From contig CAUESV010000001.1 in NCBI GenBank assembly GCA_959020715.1, positions 248,001 through 312,000 of the forward strand: a DNA stretch of 64,000 nt, in the 5' to 3' direction. Origin of the DNA: an uncultured Collinsella sp. Lineage in GTDB: Bacteria > Actinomycetota > Coriobacteriia > Coriobacteriales > Coriobacteriaceae. The translations under genes were made by a program, and so were the position numbers. This document shows, piece by piece, positions 17,404 through 25,755 of this stretch. How positions within the stretch are numbered: position 1 is the first letter of the stretch; every line of letters starts with the position of its first letter. The notes under the pieces were generated by a model. That model was not told the origin of the DNA. It saw nothing but the letters and a program-made list of their open reading frames with translations, and ran no database searches.

Positions 17404-19185
17404 ATGCTGCTTACGCAAACGACAACGCCCGAGGACGTCAAGGCTCTCGACCGCGCCGAGCTTCCGCTGCTCTGCGGCGAGATCCGTCAGGCAATCCTCG
17501 AAAGCTCCGCCGCCGTCGGCGGGCACGTTGCCCCCAACCTAGGCGTCGTTGAGCTTACGGTCGCGCTTCATCGCGTGTTTAACTCCCCCATCGACAAGAT
17601 TGTCTTTGACGTTTCGCACCAGACCTACGCCCACAAGGCGCTGACCGGGCGCGCGTACACATATATCGATCCGGAGCGTTATGGTGAGGCTTCTGGCTTT
17701 GCCAATCCCGACGAGTCCGAGCACGACCTGTTCGCCATGGGCCATACCTCCACGTCGGTGAGCCTGGGCTGCGGCCTGGCGCACGCTCGTGACCTGGCGG
17801 GCGATACGTACAACGTCATCACCATCATTGGCGACGGATCGCTTTCGGGCGGTTTGGCGTTTGAGGGCTTTAACAATGCCGCCGATCTCGACAGCAACCT
17901 GATCATCATCGTCAACGATAACGATCAGTCCATCGCCGAAAACCACGGTGGCCTGTATCGCAATCTGGCCGAGCTGCGCGCCAGCAACGGCGCCTGTGAG
18001 CGCAACGTTTTCCGCGCGATGGGGCTCGACTACCGCTATCTGGACGCCGGTAACGACGTGTTGGCCCTCGTCGACGCGTTGCAGGAACTGCGCAATATCG
18101 ATCATCCCATCGTGCTGCACGTCTCCACCGCCAAGGGCAAGGGCTTTGAGCCAGCCCAGAACGACCCCGAACGCTGGCATCACGTGGGTCCGTTTGACAT
18201 GGCAACTGGACGCAAGCTCTGCCCGGGCCATCCGAGCGAGCCTGCGCCGCGCACCTATGCCGACATTACGGGCGAGGCACTCAGCGCCGCCATCGAGCTC
18301 GACCCGCAGGTCGTGGGCATCACGGCCGCCACGCCCTACATCATGGGCTTTACACCCGAGCTTCGCGCTGCGGCTGGCAAGCAGTTCGTCGATGTGGGCA
18401 TTGCCGAAGAGCACGCCGTTACCTTTGCCACCGCACTCGCCCGCTCGGGCGCTAAGCCGGTCTTTGGCGTGTACGGTACGTTTTTGCAGCGCGCCTATGA
18501 CGAGCTTTGGCACGACCTGTGCCTCAACGACGCCCCCGCAACCATCTTGGTGTTTGGCGCGTCGATCTTTGGCACCACGTCCGAGACGCACCTTTCGTTT
18601 TTTGATATTTCCATGCTGGGCGGTCTTCCCAACATGCACTACTTGGCGCCTTCCTGCATGGAGGAATACCTGTCCATGCTGAGTTGGTCGCTCGATCACC
18701 GCGAGCATCCCGTGGCGATTCGCGTGCCGGGCATTGGCCTGGTAAGCCGACCCGATCTGGCACCCGCCGAGGACGCCGATTACGGTTTCGCGCACTACAA
18801 CGTGGTGCGCCAGGGCCGCGACGTGGCCGTGCTCGCGCTCGGCGATTTCTTTGAGCTGGGCGAGCGTGTGGCAAACCGCTTGGCCGCCGAGTATGGCATC
18901 GAGGCGACGCTCGTCAACCCGCGCTTTGCAACCGAGCTTGACCGTGAGTTCCTCGACAGCCTTGCCGCCGAGCATCGCGTTGTCGTCACCCTCGAGGACG
19001 GCATCTTGGACGGCGGCTGGGGCGAACGCGTGGCATGTTATCTGGCATGCACGCCGTTGCGCACGCGCACCTTCGGCATCGCCAAGGGCTTTCCCGACCG
19101 CTACGACCCCAACGAACTGCTTGCACAGAACGGCATGACGGTCGAGACCATGGCCGCCGAAGCCGTGAGACTACTCAACGAGTAA
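17404..19185 (+). CDS. dxs: 1-deoxy-D-xylulose-5-phosphate synthase
   Basis: 593 aa, slightly shorter than the usual ~620. The thiamine diphosphate motif is GDGSLSGGLAFEGFNNA followed by IIIVNDNDQSIAENHGGLY; the pyrimidine domain has VDVGIAEEHAVTFATALA with the conserved Glu. The C-terminal transketolase domain contains VVVTLEDGILDGGWGERV. The enzyme condenses pyruvate with glyceraldehyde 3-phosphate to start MEP isoprenoid synthesis and supplies thiamine and pyridoxal precursors. The canonical GDGA(L/M)TGG is GDGSLSGG here, so it belongs to a divergent subgroup. It is monocistronic, with a GC-rich hairpin (GTGCCGGC arms) in the leader and a strong terminator after it. Confidence 0.92.
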   Translation: MLLTQTTTPEDVKALDRAELPLLCGEIRQAILESSAAVGGHVAPNLGVVELTVALHRVFNSPIDKIVFDVSHQTYAHKALTGRAYTYIDPERYGEASGFANPDESEHDLFAMGHTSTSVSLGCGLAHARDLAGDTYNVITIIGDGSLSGGLAFEGFNNAADLDSNLIIIVNDNDQSIAENHGGLYRNLAELRASNGACERNVFRAMGLDYRYLDAGNDVLALVDALQELRNIDHPIVLHVSTAKGKGFEPAQNDPERWHHVGPFDMATGRKLCPGHPSEPAPRTYADITGEALSAAIELDPQVVGITAATPYIMGFTPELRAAAGKQFVDVGIAEEHAVTFATALARSGAKPVFGVYGTFLQRAYDELWHDLCLNDAPATILVFGASIFGTTSETHLSFFDISMLGGLPNMHYLAPSCMEEYLSMLSWSLDHREHPVAIRVPGIGLVSRPDLAPAEDADYGFAHYNVVRQGRDVAVLALGDFFELGERVANRLAAEYGIEATLVNPRFATELDREFLDSLAAEHRVVVTLEDGILDGGWGERVACYLACTPLRTRTFGIAKGFPDRYDPNELLAQNGMTVETMAAEAVRLLNE

Positions 19186-19186
19186 G

Positions 19187-19225
19187 AAAACCTCCGCAAG
19201 GGAAGCACCCCTGCGGAGGTTTTTA
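19187..19225 (+). terminator. Rho-independent terminator of dxs
   Basis: ACCTCCGCAAGGG and CCCCTGCGGAGGT arms, a 5-nt loop and a T run. Confidence 0.93.
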
Positions 19226-19242
19226 TTTTCGCGGCGCGATTA

Positions 19243-19458
19243 TCTCAATCTGTAACATCTAGGGCCCGAATTCCCGTCTAACTGTTACAGATCTAGATAA
19301 GACGTCTTAATCCCAAACCTTTGTCTCAATCTGTAACAGAAAGGGAGCTTTGGGCAGTCTAGTTGTTACAGATCGAGACACTCGAATCCCCCCGAAGAGA
19401 AAATCTCGATCTGTAACAGTTACTCGGCAAAAACGGCTGCAGATGTTACAGATCGAGA
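19243..19458. repeat. Six copies of a 15-bp motif in alternating orientation, ~40-bp period
   Basis: TCTCRATCTGTAACA occurs at 19243, 19324 and 19404, and its reverse complement (TGTTACAGATCGAGA or close) at 19283, 19364 and 19444. The gaps are 25, 26, 25, 25 and 25 nt and their sequences are unrelated. One reverse copy has CTAGA instead of CGAGA. The array fills the gap between the dxs terminator and the convergent alcohol dehydrogenase gene. Forward/reverse pairs can form three hairpins; regular spacing also suits protein binding. Confidence 0.85.
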
Positions 19459-19474
19459 CAAAACAGTAAGGCAA

Positions 19475-20677
19475 TTATCGATAGCTTCGCTTGAGGATTT
19501 CGACGACGTCGGGGTCGGTCAGCGTTACGGGGTCGTGACTGAACAGGACGCCGTTGGTCGTCAGGGCATTGTGTGCGATGGCTGGCAGCTCTTCGACCGT
19601 AATCCCCCACTCGCTCATGGCGAGGTCTGCCACATGGCAGGCCTCCATCAGGCGCGTTAGCTCAGTCACAAAATCGTGCGGATCGCTGGCGGTAGCATTG
19701 CCCATCAGGCGCGCCATGTCGATATAGCGCTCGGGTGCGGCACCGTGATCGATCATCCACGTGTGATAGGCACGGGCGATCATAATGAGGCCCGCGCCGT
19801 GCGGCAGGTCATGATGATGCGCACTCATGCCGTGCTCAAGGCCATGCGAGCCCGTGGTGCCCGAGGCATCCATGGCATAGCCGCCGAGCGTGTTGGCAAA
19901 CGCAAGGCTCGAGCGCGCCTCCAGGTCATCGCCATTATTGACGCACGTAGGCAGCGCCGCGGCGACTCGGCGGATGCCTTCGCGGCAAACCATGTCACCC
20001 ATGGGCGTGTTGGTATTTGAGATGTAGCACTCAACGCAATGGAACAGAGCATCGAATCCCTGATAGGCGGTCAGACGCGTCGGGACGCTCACCATGAGCT
20101 CGGGATCAACGATCGAAAGCACCGGGAACAGGCGCGGATCGCCCAGGCGAAGCTTCTCGTCATTGTCCTCGCAGGACAGGACACCGCCCGCATCGACCTC
20201 GGAGCCGGTACCCGCCGTGGTGGTTACGCAAACAAGCGGCAGCGGATCGTTGGGGATCGGTAGGCCGAGCGCAGTACCGCCATTCACAAAATCCCAGATG
20301 TCACCAGGGCATTCGTTACCCTCGGCATCGGTATGCGGGTTGGCCGCCACCGCGCAGATGCCCTTGCTGCCGTCCATGACCGAGCCGCCGCCGAGCGCCA
20401 GGACAAAGTCGCAGCCATGGGCACGCGCCATCCAGCCACCTGCGTTGACGGTCTCGCGCAGGGGATTGGGCTCAATGCGATCGAACAGCTCATGCGCCAC
20501 GCCGGCGCGTTCGAGCTCGGCCTCCACGCGTCTCAGGTATCCAAAGCGCTTGACCGAGTTGCCGCCGGTCGTAACGATGAGCGCTTTGGTGCCGGGCAGC
20601 TTCTGCGCGCCCAGCTCGCCCAACTTGTCCGCGCCAAACAGCACCTTGGTCGGCGCAAAAAACGAATAACCGTTCAT
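19475..20677 (-). CDS. Iron-containing alcohol dehydrogenase
   Basis: About 400 aa; the ATG at 20677 follows GAGGAG, and the frame extends 5 codons upstream. N-terminal FFAPTKVLFGADKLGELG and the NAD-binding LALGGGSVMDGSKGI are followed by TTTAGTGSEVDAGGVL and the metal-site histidines in GFDALFHCVECYIS and GLEHGMSAHHHDLPHGAGL. It resembles the NAD(P)H-dependent butanol dehydrogenase (BdhA/YqhD) group, which reduces aldehydes during fermentation. It appears monocistronic. The upstream gap carries a dispersed hairpin repeat. Confidence 0.92.
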   Translation of the reverse strand: MNGYSFFAPTKVLFGADKLGELGAQKLPGTKALIVTTGGNSVKRFGYLRRVEAELERAGVAHELFDRIEPNPLRETVNAGGWMARAHGCDFVLALGGGSVMDGSKGICAVAANPHTDAEGNECPGDIWDFVNGGTALGLPIPNDPLPLVCVTTTAGTGSEVDAGGVLSCEDNDEKLRLGDPRLFPVLSIVDPELMVSVPTRLTAYQGFDALFHCVECYISNTNTPMGDMVCREGIRRVAAALPTCVNNGDDLEARSSLAFANTLGGYAMDASGTTGSHGLEHGMSAHHHDLPHGAGLIMIARAYHTWMIDHGAAPERYIDMARLMGNATASDPHDFVTELTRLMEACHVADLAMSEWGITVEELPAIAHNALTTNGVLFSHDPVTLTDPDVVEILKRSYR

Positions 20678-20790
20678 ACGCGATCTCCTCACTTATATAT
20701 ACGTCGCGTTGCCGCCATTATAGCGACCGCTGTGAGTGATCATGCCGTCTGCAAAGCGCTATCTCAGCTGCAATAATCGACGTTTGCCCA

Positions 20791-20826
20791 GATAAAACCT
20801 GCCAAAATAAACCTGTCCCTTTTTGG
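20791..20826 (+). repeat. Dispersed repeat AACCTGCCAAAATAAACCTG, copy 1
   Basis: The core reads GATAAAACCTGCCAAAATAA, then ACCTGTCCCTTTTTGG. The 3' arm here is diverged (TGGTGGGT instead of TGGCAGGT). Other copies are at 30763, 32022, 38072 and, inverted, 41637. Confidence 0.8.
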
Positions 20827-20873
20827 TGGGTAGAATAACCCATAAGGCAAGTGTGTTTCTGAGTTATTTCGTG

Positions 20874-20903
20874 TTGACCCGTCTGAGCGGGATGGGGTAT
20901 AAC
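20874..20903 (+). promoter_or_regulatory. Promoter of the amino acid ABC operon
   Basis: TTGACC (20874-20879), an 18-bp spacer and TATAAC (20898-20903), 44 nt before the start of the binding-protein gene. Confidence 0.65.
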
Positions 20904-20946
20904 TCTACTCAACCGCTAGGGATTTTATTGAGAAAGGTGTTCTACC

Positions 20947-21942
20947 ATGAGCAAGAACCTCTCCCAGCAGGTCGTTCTCGACCGCCGCGGCTTCGTTGCC
21001 GCCACCTTCGCAACCGTCGCCGGCCTTGGTCTTGCCGGCTGCTCCGACACCAGCGCCGAGGCCGACAAGGGTTCCGCCGCCGGCTCCTCAAAGGGCTCCG
21101 AGGATACCGAGGCTTCCACCACGCTCGATGCCAAGGCATTCGACAAGCTCGTCGACAACGGTCCCAAGGCCGATGACGACGCCATCGCCGCCAGCACCTG
21201 GGCCACGGCCGTTAAGGACGCCGACGTCTTTAAGATCGGTGGCGTTCAGACCTCCACGCTCTTCTCCCTCCTCAACGAGAAAGACGGTCAGACCCGCGGC
21301 TTCGACGCCGGTATCGCACAGCTCCTGTCCAACTACATTCTGGGCGAGAACAAAGTCGAGATCACCCAGGTGACCTCGGACACGCGCGAGTCCGTCCTGC
21401 AGAACGGCCAGGTCGACGCCGTCTTTGCCACCTACACCATCACCGACGAACGCAAGAAGCTCGTCTCCTTTGCCGGTCCCTATTACTACACGCAGCAGGC
21501 CATCCTGGTACTCGCCGATAACGACGACATCAAGAGCGTCGATGACCTGGCCGACAAGAACGTCGCCGTCCAGTCCGGCTCCAACGGCCCCGCCATCCTG
21601 GAGGAGTTCGCCCCCAAGGCCAGCCAGCAGGAGTTCAAGACCGACGAGGAGGCCCGCCAGGCACTCCAGCAGGGCCGTGTTGACGCCTACGTCATCGATA
21701 ACAACATGCAGCAGAGCGCCCTGGTCCGCGAGCCCGGTAAGTACAAGATCGCCGGCAAGCCCTTCGGCAGCAAGGAGCCCTATGGCATCGGCCTGCCGCT
21801 CGATTCCGACGGCGTCGCCTTTGTCAACGACTTCCTTAAGAAGATCGAGGACGACGGCACCTGGACCGAGCTGTGGCAGATCTGCATCGGCGACCGTACG
21901 GGCGACACCAACGTTCCCGAGCTGCCCGAGGTCGGCGCCTAA
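20947..21942 (+). CDS. Amino acid ABC transporter, substrate-binding lipoprotein
   Basis: 331 aa. The signal peptide has a twin-arginine-like DRRGFVAATF followed by a hydrophobic run and the lipobox LAGC (Cys ~35), so it is probably a Tat-exported lipoprotein. A Ser/Gly/Asp-rich linker follows. The mature part is a type 3 solute-binding fold with GFDAGIAQLLSNYILG, VFATYTITDERKKLVSFAGPYY and QSGSNGPAILEEFAPKA, as in glutamate/glutamine-binding proteins. It is the first of four genes with two permeases and an ATPase. A weak hairpin at 22029-22060 after this gene would allow more binding protein than permease. Confidence 0.93.
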   Translation: MSKNLSQQVVLDRRGFVAATFATVAGLGLAGCSDTSAEADKGSAAGSSKGSEDTEASTTLDAKAFDKLVDNGPKADDDAIAASTWATAVKDADVFKIGGVQTSTLFSLLNEKDGQTRGFDAGIAQLLSNYILGENKVEITQVTSDTRESVLQNGQVDAVFATYTITDERKKLVSFAGPYYYTQQAILVLADNDDIKSVDDLADKNVAVQSGSNGPAILEEFAPKASQQEFKTDEEARQALQQGRVDAYVIDNNMQQSALVREPGKYKIAGKPFGSKEPYGIGLPLDSDGVAFVNDFLKKIEDDGTWTELWQICIGDRTGDTNVPELPEVGA

Positions 21943-22028
21943 GCTCGCAAGCATGGCATCAGCCGCTGCGAAACCATATGGAAACGCACGAGGTGCTTTA
22001 TTGCGATAAACTGTTTCCTCAATGAGTT

Positions 22029-22060
22029 GTCGGGGCTTCCGTACACGCGGGAGCCCCTTT
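22029..22060 (+). terminator. Leaky terminator/attenuator after the binding-protein gene
   Basis: GGGGCTTCCG and CGGGAGCCCC arms with a short T run, inside the operon. It would lower expression of the membrane components relative to the binding protein. Confidence 0.6.
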
Positions 22061-22081
22061 CCTTATCGGCGGGAGGTCCGC

Positions 22082-22741
22082 ATGAGTCTCTCCGAACTCT
22101 GGTCGCTCTATGGCCAGAACTATATCGACGCGCTGCTAGCAACCTGGGGCATGACGCTTGAGTCGTTTGCCATCGCCATGGTGTTGGCCGTCGCCGTCAC
22201 CGTGATGCGCGTGTCGCCGCTCAAGCCGCTGCGCGTCTTTGGCGACCTGTATGTCCAGGTCTTCCGTAACATCCCCGGCATCGCACTGCTTATCATCGTC
22301 GTCTACGCGCTGCCGCCGCTCAAAGTCATCCTGCCCTACCGCACCTGCGTTATCGTCGCCACGGTCCTTTTGGGCTCGGCCTTTGGCTCCGAGAACTTTA
22401 TGAGCGGCATCAACACCGTCGGCGTCGGTCAGGTAGAAGCCGCCCGCTCGCTGGGCATGAGCTTCAACCGCATACTCGCCAAGATCGTGATTCCGCAGGC
22501 ACTGCGCTCGAGTGTGCTGCCCATGACCAACCTCTTTATCGCCGTCATGCTCACCACCGCGCTCGGCAGTCAGGTGCCGCTTAAACCCCAGGAGCTCACC
22601 GGCGTGGTGAGCTATATCAACACGCGCTCGCTCGGCGGCGTCGCCGCGTTCTTTATCTCGGCGCTCGGCTACCTGGGCACGGCCTTTGTGGTGAGCCACA
22701 TTGGTAACTACATCGATAAGAAGGTGAGGATCCTCCGATGA
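22082..22741 (+). CDS. Amino acid ABC transporter permease 1
   Basis: 219 aa from the ATG at 22082 with GGGAGG upstream. It is a HisM/GlnP-type permease: five hydrophobic segments, YVQVFRNIPGIALLIIVVYAL near the N-terminus, and the EAA loop VGQVEAARSLGMSFNRILAKIVIPQALR that contacts the ATPase. Its stop codon overlaps the next permease's start (ATGA). With that partner it would form the channel for a polar amino acid, glutamate or glutamine type by resemblance. Confidence 0.93.
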   Translation: MSLSELWSLYGQNYIDALLATWGMTLESFAIAMVLAVAVTVMRVSPLKPLRVFGDLYVQVFRNIPGIALLIIVVYALPPLKVILPYRTCVIVATVLLGSAFGSENFMSGINTVGVGQVEAARSLGMSFNRILAKIVIPQALRSSVLPMTNLFIAVMLTTALGSQVPLKPQELTGVVSYINTRSLGGVAAFFISALGYLGTAFVVSHIGNYIDKKVRILR

Positions 22742-23571
22742 GCAAGCACTCCTCCCCCGCGCTCACCATGCGCGATGCGCTCTACGAGGCTCCCGGCCCC
22801 AAGATGCGCGCCAAGATTCGCATCGGCACCGCTATCTCGCTTGTTGCCGTCGTCGCACTCGTTGCCCTCGTGTTGCAGCGCTTTTATGTGACCGGTCAGC
22901 TTTCGGTTCACTATTGGTATTTCTTTACGCACCTCACCACCTGGAAGTTCTTGCTTGCCGGCTTTGAGGGCACCGTTAAAGTCGCACTCACCGCCGGCGC
23001 CATTGCGCTGGTGCTGGGCTTAGCCCTTATGCTCGGCCGTACCAGCGACATTAAGCCGTTGCAGCTGGCCTGCCACGTGCTCACCGATTTCTTCCGTGGC
23101 GTGCCGAGCCTGCTGTTCATCTACTTCTTCTTTTTGGTGCTGCCCCAGTACAAGATTGCGCTGCCGTCGTTTTGGATGCTCACGCTCCCTGTCACGCTCG
23201 CTGCAGCCGGCGTACTTGCCGAGATTTTCCGCGCCGGCGTCAACGCCGTGCCGCGCGGCCAGGTCGAAGCCGCCCAGGCACTCGGTCTCTCCAAAGCTAA
23301 AATCACCTTTAAAATCGTGTTGCCGCAGGCTATTCGATTTATTATTCCGTCGTTGATTTCGCAGCTCGTGGTCGTAGTCAAAGACACCACCGTCGCCTAT
23401 GTGGTGAGCTACCCCGACCTCATGCAAAACGCCCGCGTGCTCATTACCAACTACGACGCCCTCGTGTCGGTCTACCTGGTTATCGCGGTCATCTACATCC
23501 TCATCAACGTCGCGATCAACAAGGCCGCTGTCTACGTTTCGCACAAGACCGGCGCGACCATCATCCGCTAA
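22738..23571 (+). CDS. Amino acid ABC transporter permease 2
   Basis: 277 aa. After ~60 residues with one membrane helix comes the GlnP-type permease domain: TVKVALTAGAIALVLGLAL, DFFRGVPSLLFIYFFFLVLPQ and the EAA loop RGQVEAAQALGLSKAKITFK. The start overlaps the previous gene by 4 nt, so translation is coupled. Together with permease 1 it gives a heterodimeric pore, as in GluCD of actinobacteria. Confidence 0.93.
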   Translation: MSKHSSPALTMRDALYEAPGPKMRAKIRIGTAISLVAVVALVALVLQRFYVTGQLSVHYWYFFTHLTTWKFLLAGFEGTVKVALTAGAIALVLGLALMLGRTSDIKPLQLACHVLTDFFRGVPSLLFIYFFFLVLPQYKIALPSFWMLTLPVTLAAAGVLAEIFRAGVNAVPRGQVEAAQALGLSKAKITFKIVLPQAIRFIIPSLISQLVVVVKDTTVAYVVSYPDLMQNARVLITNYDALVSVYLVIAVIYILINVAINKAAVYVSHKTGATIIR

Positions 23572-23607
23572 CGCTTTACCATTTCGAGTCATAAGGAGCC
23601 GAGCACC

Positions 23608-24372
23608 ATGGCACAGAGCACCTCTTCCACCGGCAATCAGCCGCTGATCGAGCTCAGACACGTCGATAAGCACTATGGCGATCTACACGTCCTCAACGAC
23701 ATCAATCTCTCGGTCGACCGCGGCGAGGTCGTCGTTGTGATCGGGCCCTCGGGCTCGGGCAAGTCGACCATGTGCCGCACCATCAACCGCTTGGAAACCA
23801 TCGACTCGGGCGAGATCTTCATCGAGGGCGAGCCCCTGCCGCAGGAAGGCAAGGACCTTGCCCGCATGCGTGCCGAGCTGGGCATGGTGTTTCAGCAGTT
23901 CAACCTGTTCGCACATATGACCGTGCTGCAGAACGTCATGCTGGGGCCGGTCGACGTGCTGGGCGTGTCCAAGGAGGAGGCCCGTGAGCGCGCCATGGAC
24001 CTGCTGAGCCGCGTGGGCGTGGCCGAGCAGGCCGACAAGGTACCCGCACAGCTTTCGGGCGGCCAGCAGCAGCGCGTAGCCATCGCACGTTCACTCGCCA
24101 TGCAGCCCAAGGCCATGCTCTTTGACGAGCCCACAAGCGCCCTCGATCCCGAAATGATCAACGAGGTGCTCGAGGTCATGGTGCGCTTGGCCCAGCAGGG
24201 CATGACGATGATCGTCATCACGCACGAGATGAACTTCGCCCGCCGTGTGGCCGACCGCGTCGTGTTTATGGCCGACGGCCAGATCGTGGAGACCGGCACG
24301 CCCGACGAGTTCTTCGACCACCCCCAGACCAAGCGCGCCCAAGACTTCCTCAACTCCATTAAGGGCCACTAG
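23608..24372 (+). CDS. Amino acid ABC transporter ATP-binding protein
   Basis: 254 aa. Walker A GPSGSGKST (about residue 51), Q-loop VFQQFNLF, signature LSGGQQQRVAIARSLA and Walker B AMLFDEPTSALDPE are all intact, with the switch histidine in VITHEMNFA. It matches the GlnQ/GluA family and energises the two permeases upstream. It starts 36 nt after permease 2 with AAGGAG in the gap. A C26 hydrolase gene follows 87 nt downstream. Confidence 0.95.
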   Translation: MAQSTSSTGNQPLIELRHVDKHYGDLHVLNDINLSVDRGEVVVVIGPSGSGKSTMCRTINRLETIDSGEIFIEGEPLPQEGKDLARMRAELGMVFQQFNLFAHMTVLQNVMLGPVDVLGVSKEEARERAMDLLSRVGVAEQADKVPAQLSGGQQQRVAIARSLAMQPKAMLFDEPTSALDPEMINEVLEVMVRLAQQGMTMIVITHEMNFARRVADRVVFMADGQIVETGTPDEFFDHPQTKRAQDFLNSIKGH

Positions 24373-24459
24373 CCAGCCACCCCGTGGGACAAATCCATTG
24401 AACGTGTTGTCCTACGCCTCTCATACGCCCTGTCACCTTCAGATTCGAAAGCAGCACCT

Positions 24460-25269
24460 ATGATCGGAACCCGTACTTCCTCGTCCTATACCCCGCATGT
24501 CGACGTCGCCCCCGCCGACCGCCCACTCATCCTCGTCGCGCCGCGCTGGGAAGACGCGAAGCCGTTTTTGAGCGAGACGCTCTCCCCCAACGAGGAAATC
24601 GCAAGCGTCTTTGTCGATGCCATCCTTGCCGCCGGCGGCCTGCCGCTGCAGATGTCCATCACCGAGGACATTGAGGTCATTCGTCATTACGTGGAAATCG
24701 CCGACGGTATCGCTATTCCCGGCGGCCCCGATGTCAATCCCAAACGTTGGGGCGATGATCGACCCTACGACCCCACCCTCTGCTGCGAGATCCGCGATAG
24801 TTTTGAGTTTAAGCTGGTCGACGAGGTGCTCCGCGCCAAAAAGCCGCTCTTTACCACCTGCCGCGGCACGCAGCTGCTCAACGTCGCCACTGGCGGCACC
24901 CTGTGCATGGACGTGCCGAGCCTGGGCGCTCGCGAGGGCCGCACGCAGTGGCGCCACACTCACGTGCTCAACGACCCCGTGCATCCTGTCGAGGTCATGC
25001 CGGGCTCGCTGCTGGAGCGCGCGGTTGGCGGACACAGGCTGATCCAGACCAACTCGGCACATCACTGCTGCGTCGATCGTCTGGGTAAAAGCACGCGCTT
25101 GGTCGCCAAGGCAACCGACGGCGTTCCCGAGTGCATCGAAGTCGAAGGCCAGCCATTCTGTCTAGGCGTGCAATGGCACCCTGAGTACACGTGGAAGACG
25201 CTCGAGACCGACTTTAACCTGTGGAAGTCGTTTGTCGAGGCAGCGGCAAAGGTAAAGCAGGCTCGCTAG
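24460..25269 (+). CDS. Gamma-glutamyl-GABA hydrolase-like peptidase C26
   Basis: 269 aa, class I glutamine amidotransferase fold. The nucleophile elbow is TTCRGTQLLNVATGG (Cys about residue 130), preceded by IAIPGGPDVNPKRWG; the catalytic His-Glu pair is in LGVQWHPEYTWKT. The family cleaves gamma-glutamyl amide bonds (PuuD acts on gamma-glutamyl-GABA). Being last in an amino acid ABC operon, it may release glutamate from an imported gamma-glutamyl compound, which is inference. A strong terminator follows. Confidence 0.9.
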   Translation: MIGTRTSSSYTPHVDVAPADRPLILVAPRWEDAKPFLSETLSPNEEIASVFVDAILAAGGLPLQMSITEDIEVIRHYVEIADGIAIPGGPDVNPKRWGDDRPYDPTLCCEIRDSFEFKLVDEVLRAKKPLFTTCRGTQLLNVATGGTLCMDVPSLGAREGRTQWRHTHVLNDPVHPVEVMPGSLLERAVGGHRLIQTNSAHHCCVDRLGKSTRLVAKATDGVPECIEVEGQPFCLGVQWHPEYTWKTLETDFNLWKSFVEAAAKVKQAR

Positions 25270-25292
25270 TTCACGGACAGCACAACAGATAA

Positions 25293-25333
25293 GGGTGCCC
25301 CGCCGGCCACATGGTCCGACGGGGCACCCTTTT
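25293..25333 (+). terminator. Rho-independent terminator
   Basis: GGGTGCCCCG and CGGGGCACCC arms with TTTT, ending the amino acid transporter operon. Confidence 0.9.
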
Positions 25334-25374
25334 ACCTATTTGCTGCCGGCACGCAGCCCAAGGCTCGCAAGCTC

Positions 25375-25731
25375 TTATTCGGCCGCCTCGCGCAGGGCCG
25401 ACATCGTAGCCGCATATTGCTGCTGCAGCGCATGCATCCCCTCGCGAGCGCCGTCAACGGCATCGGCACCACGCAGTGCCTCGGTCACCACAACCGCCGG
25501 CTCGTACAGATTATCGAATCCCAGGTTCTGGCTCACGCCCTTGAGCGTGTGCGCTGCCATAAACGCACCTTCGGCGTCTCCCGCCGCCATGGCGGCCTCT
25601 AGCTTGTCCATGCTCTCGTCATCCAAAAACTTGAGGGCAAAGCGGGCAAGCATTTCCTCGCCCATCAGCCGAGCGCACGCGTCATCATAATTGGCGCCGA
25701 TCTTCTCATACGCCTCACGCATGGAAATCAT
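25375..25731 (-). CDS. HPt (histidine phosphotransfer) domain protein
   Basis: 118 aa, a single four-helix HPt domain with the phospho-accepting histidine in AAHTLKGVSQNLGF (about residue 61). Such proteins shuttle phosphate between a hybrid histidine kinase and a response regulator. It lies 24 nt downstream of a REC/HD-GYP protein on the same strand, which is the obvious partner. No kinase gene is nearby. Confidence 0.9.
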   Translation of the reverse strand: MISMREAYEKIGANYDDACARLMGEEMLARFALKFLDDESMDKLEAAMAAGDAEGAFMAAHTLKGVSQNLGFDNLYEPAVVVTEALRGADAVDGAREGMHALQQQYAATMSALREAAE

Positions 25732-25755
25732 GGATTAAAAACTCCTTTGGTCAAA

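Noticed and set aside
19243..19458. CRISPR array
   Set aside because: The 15-bp motif alternates in orientation, is too short for a CRISPR repeat, and no cas gene is nearby.
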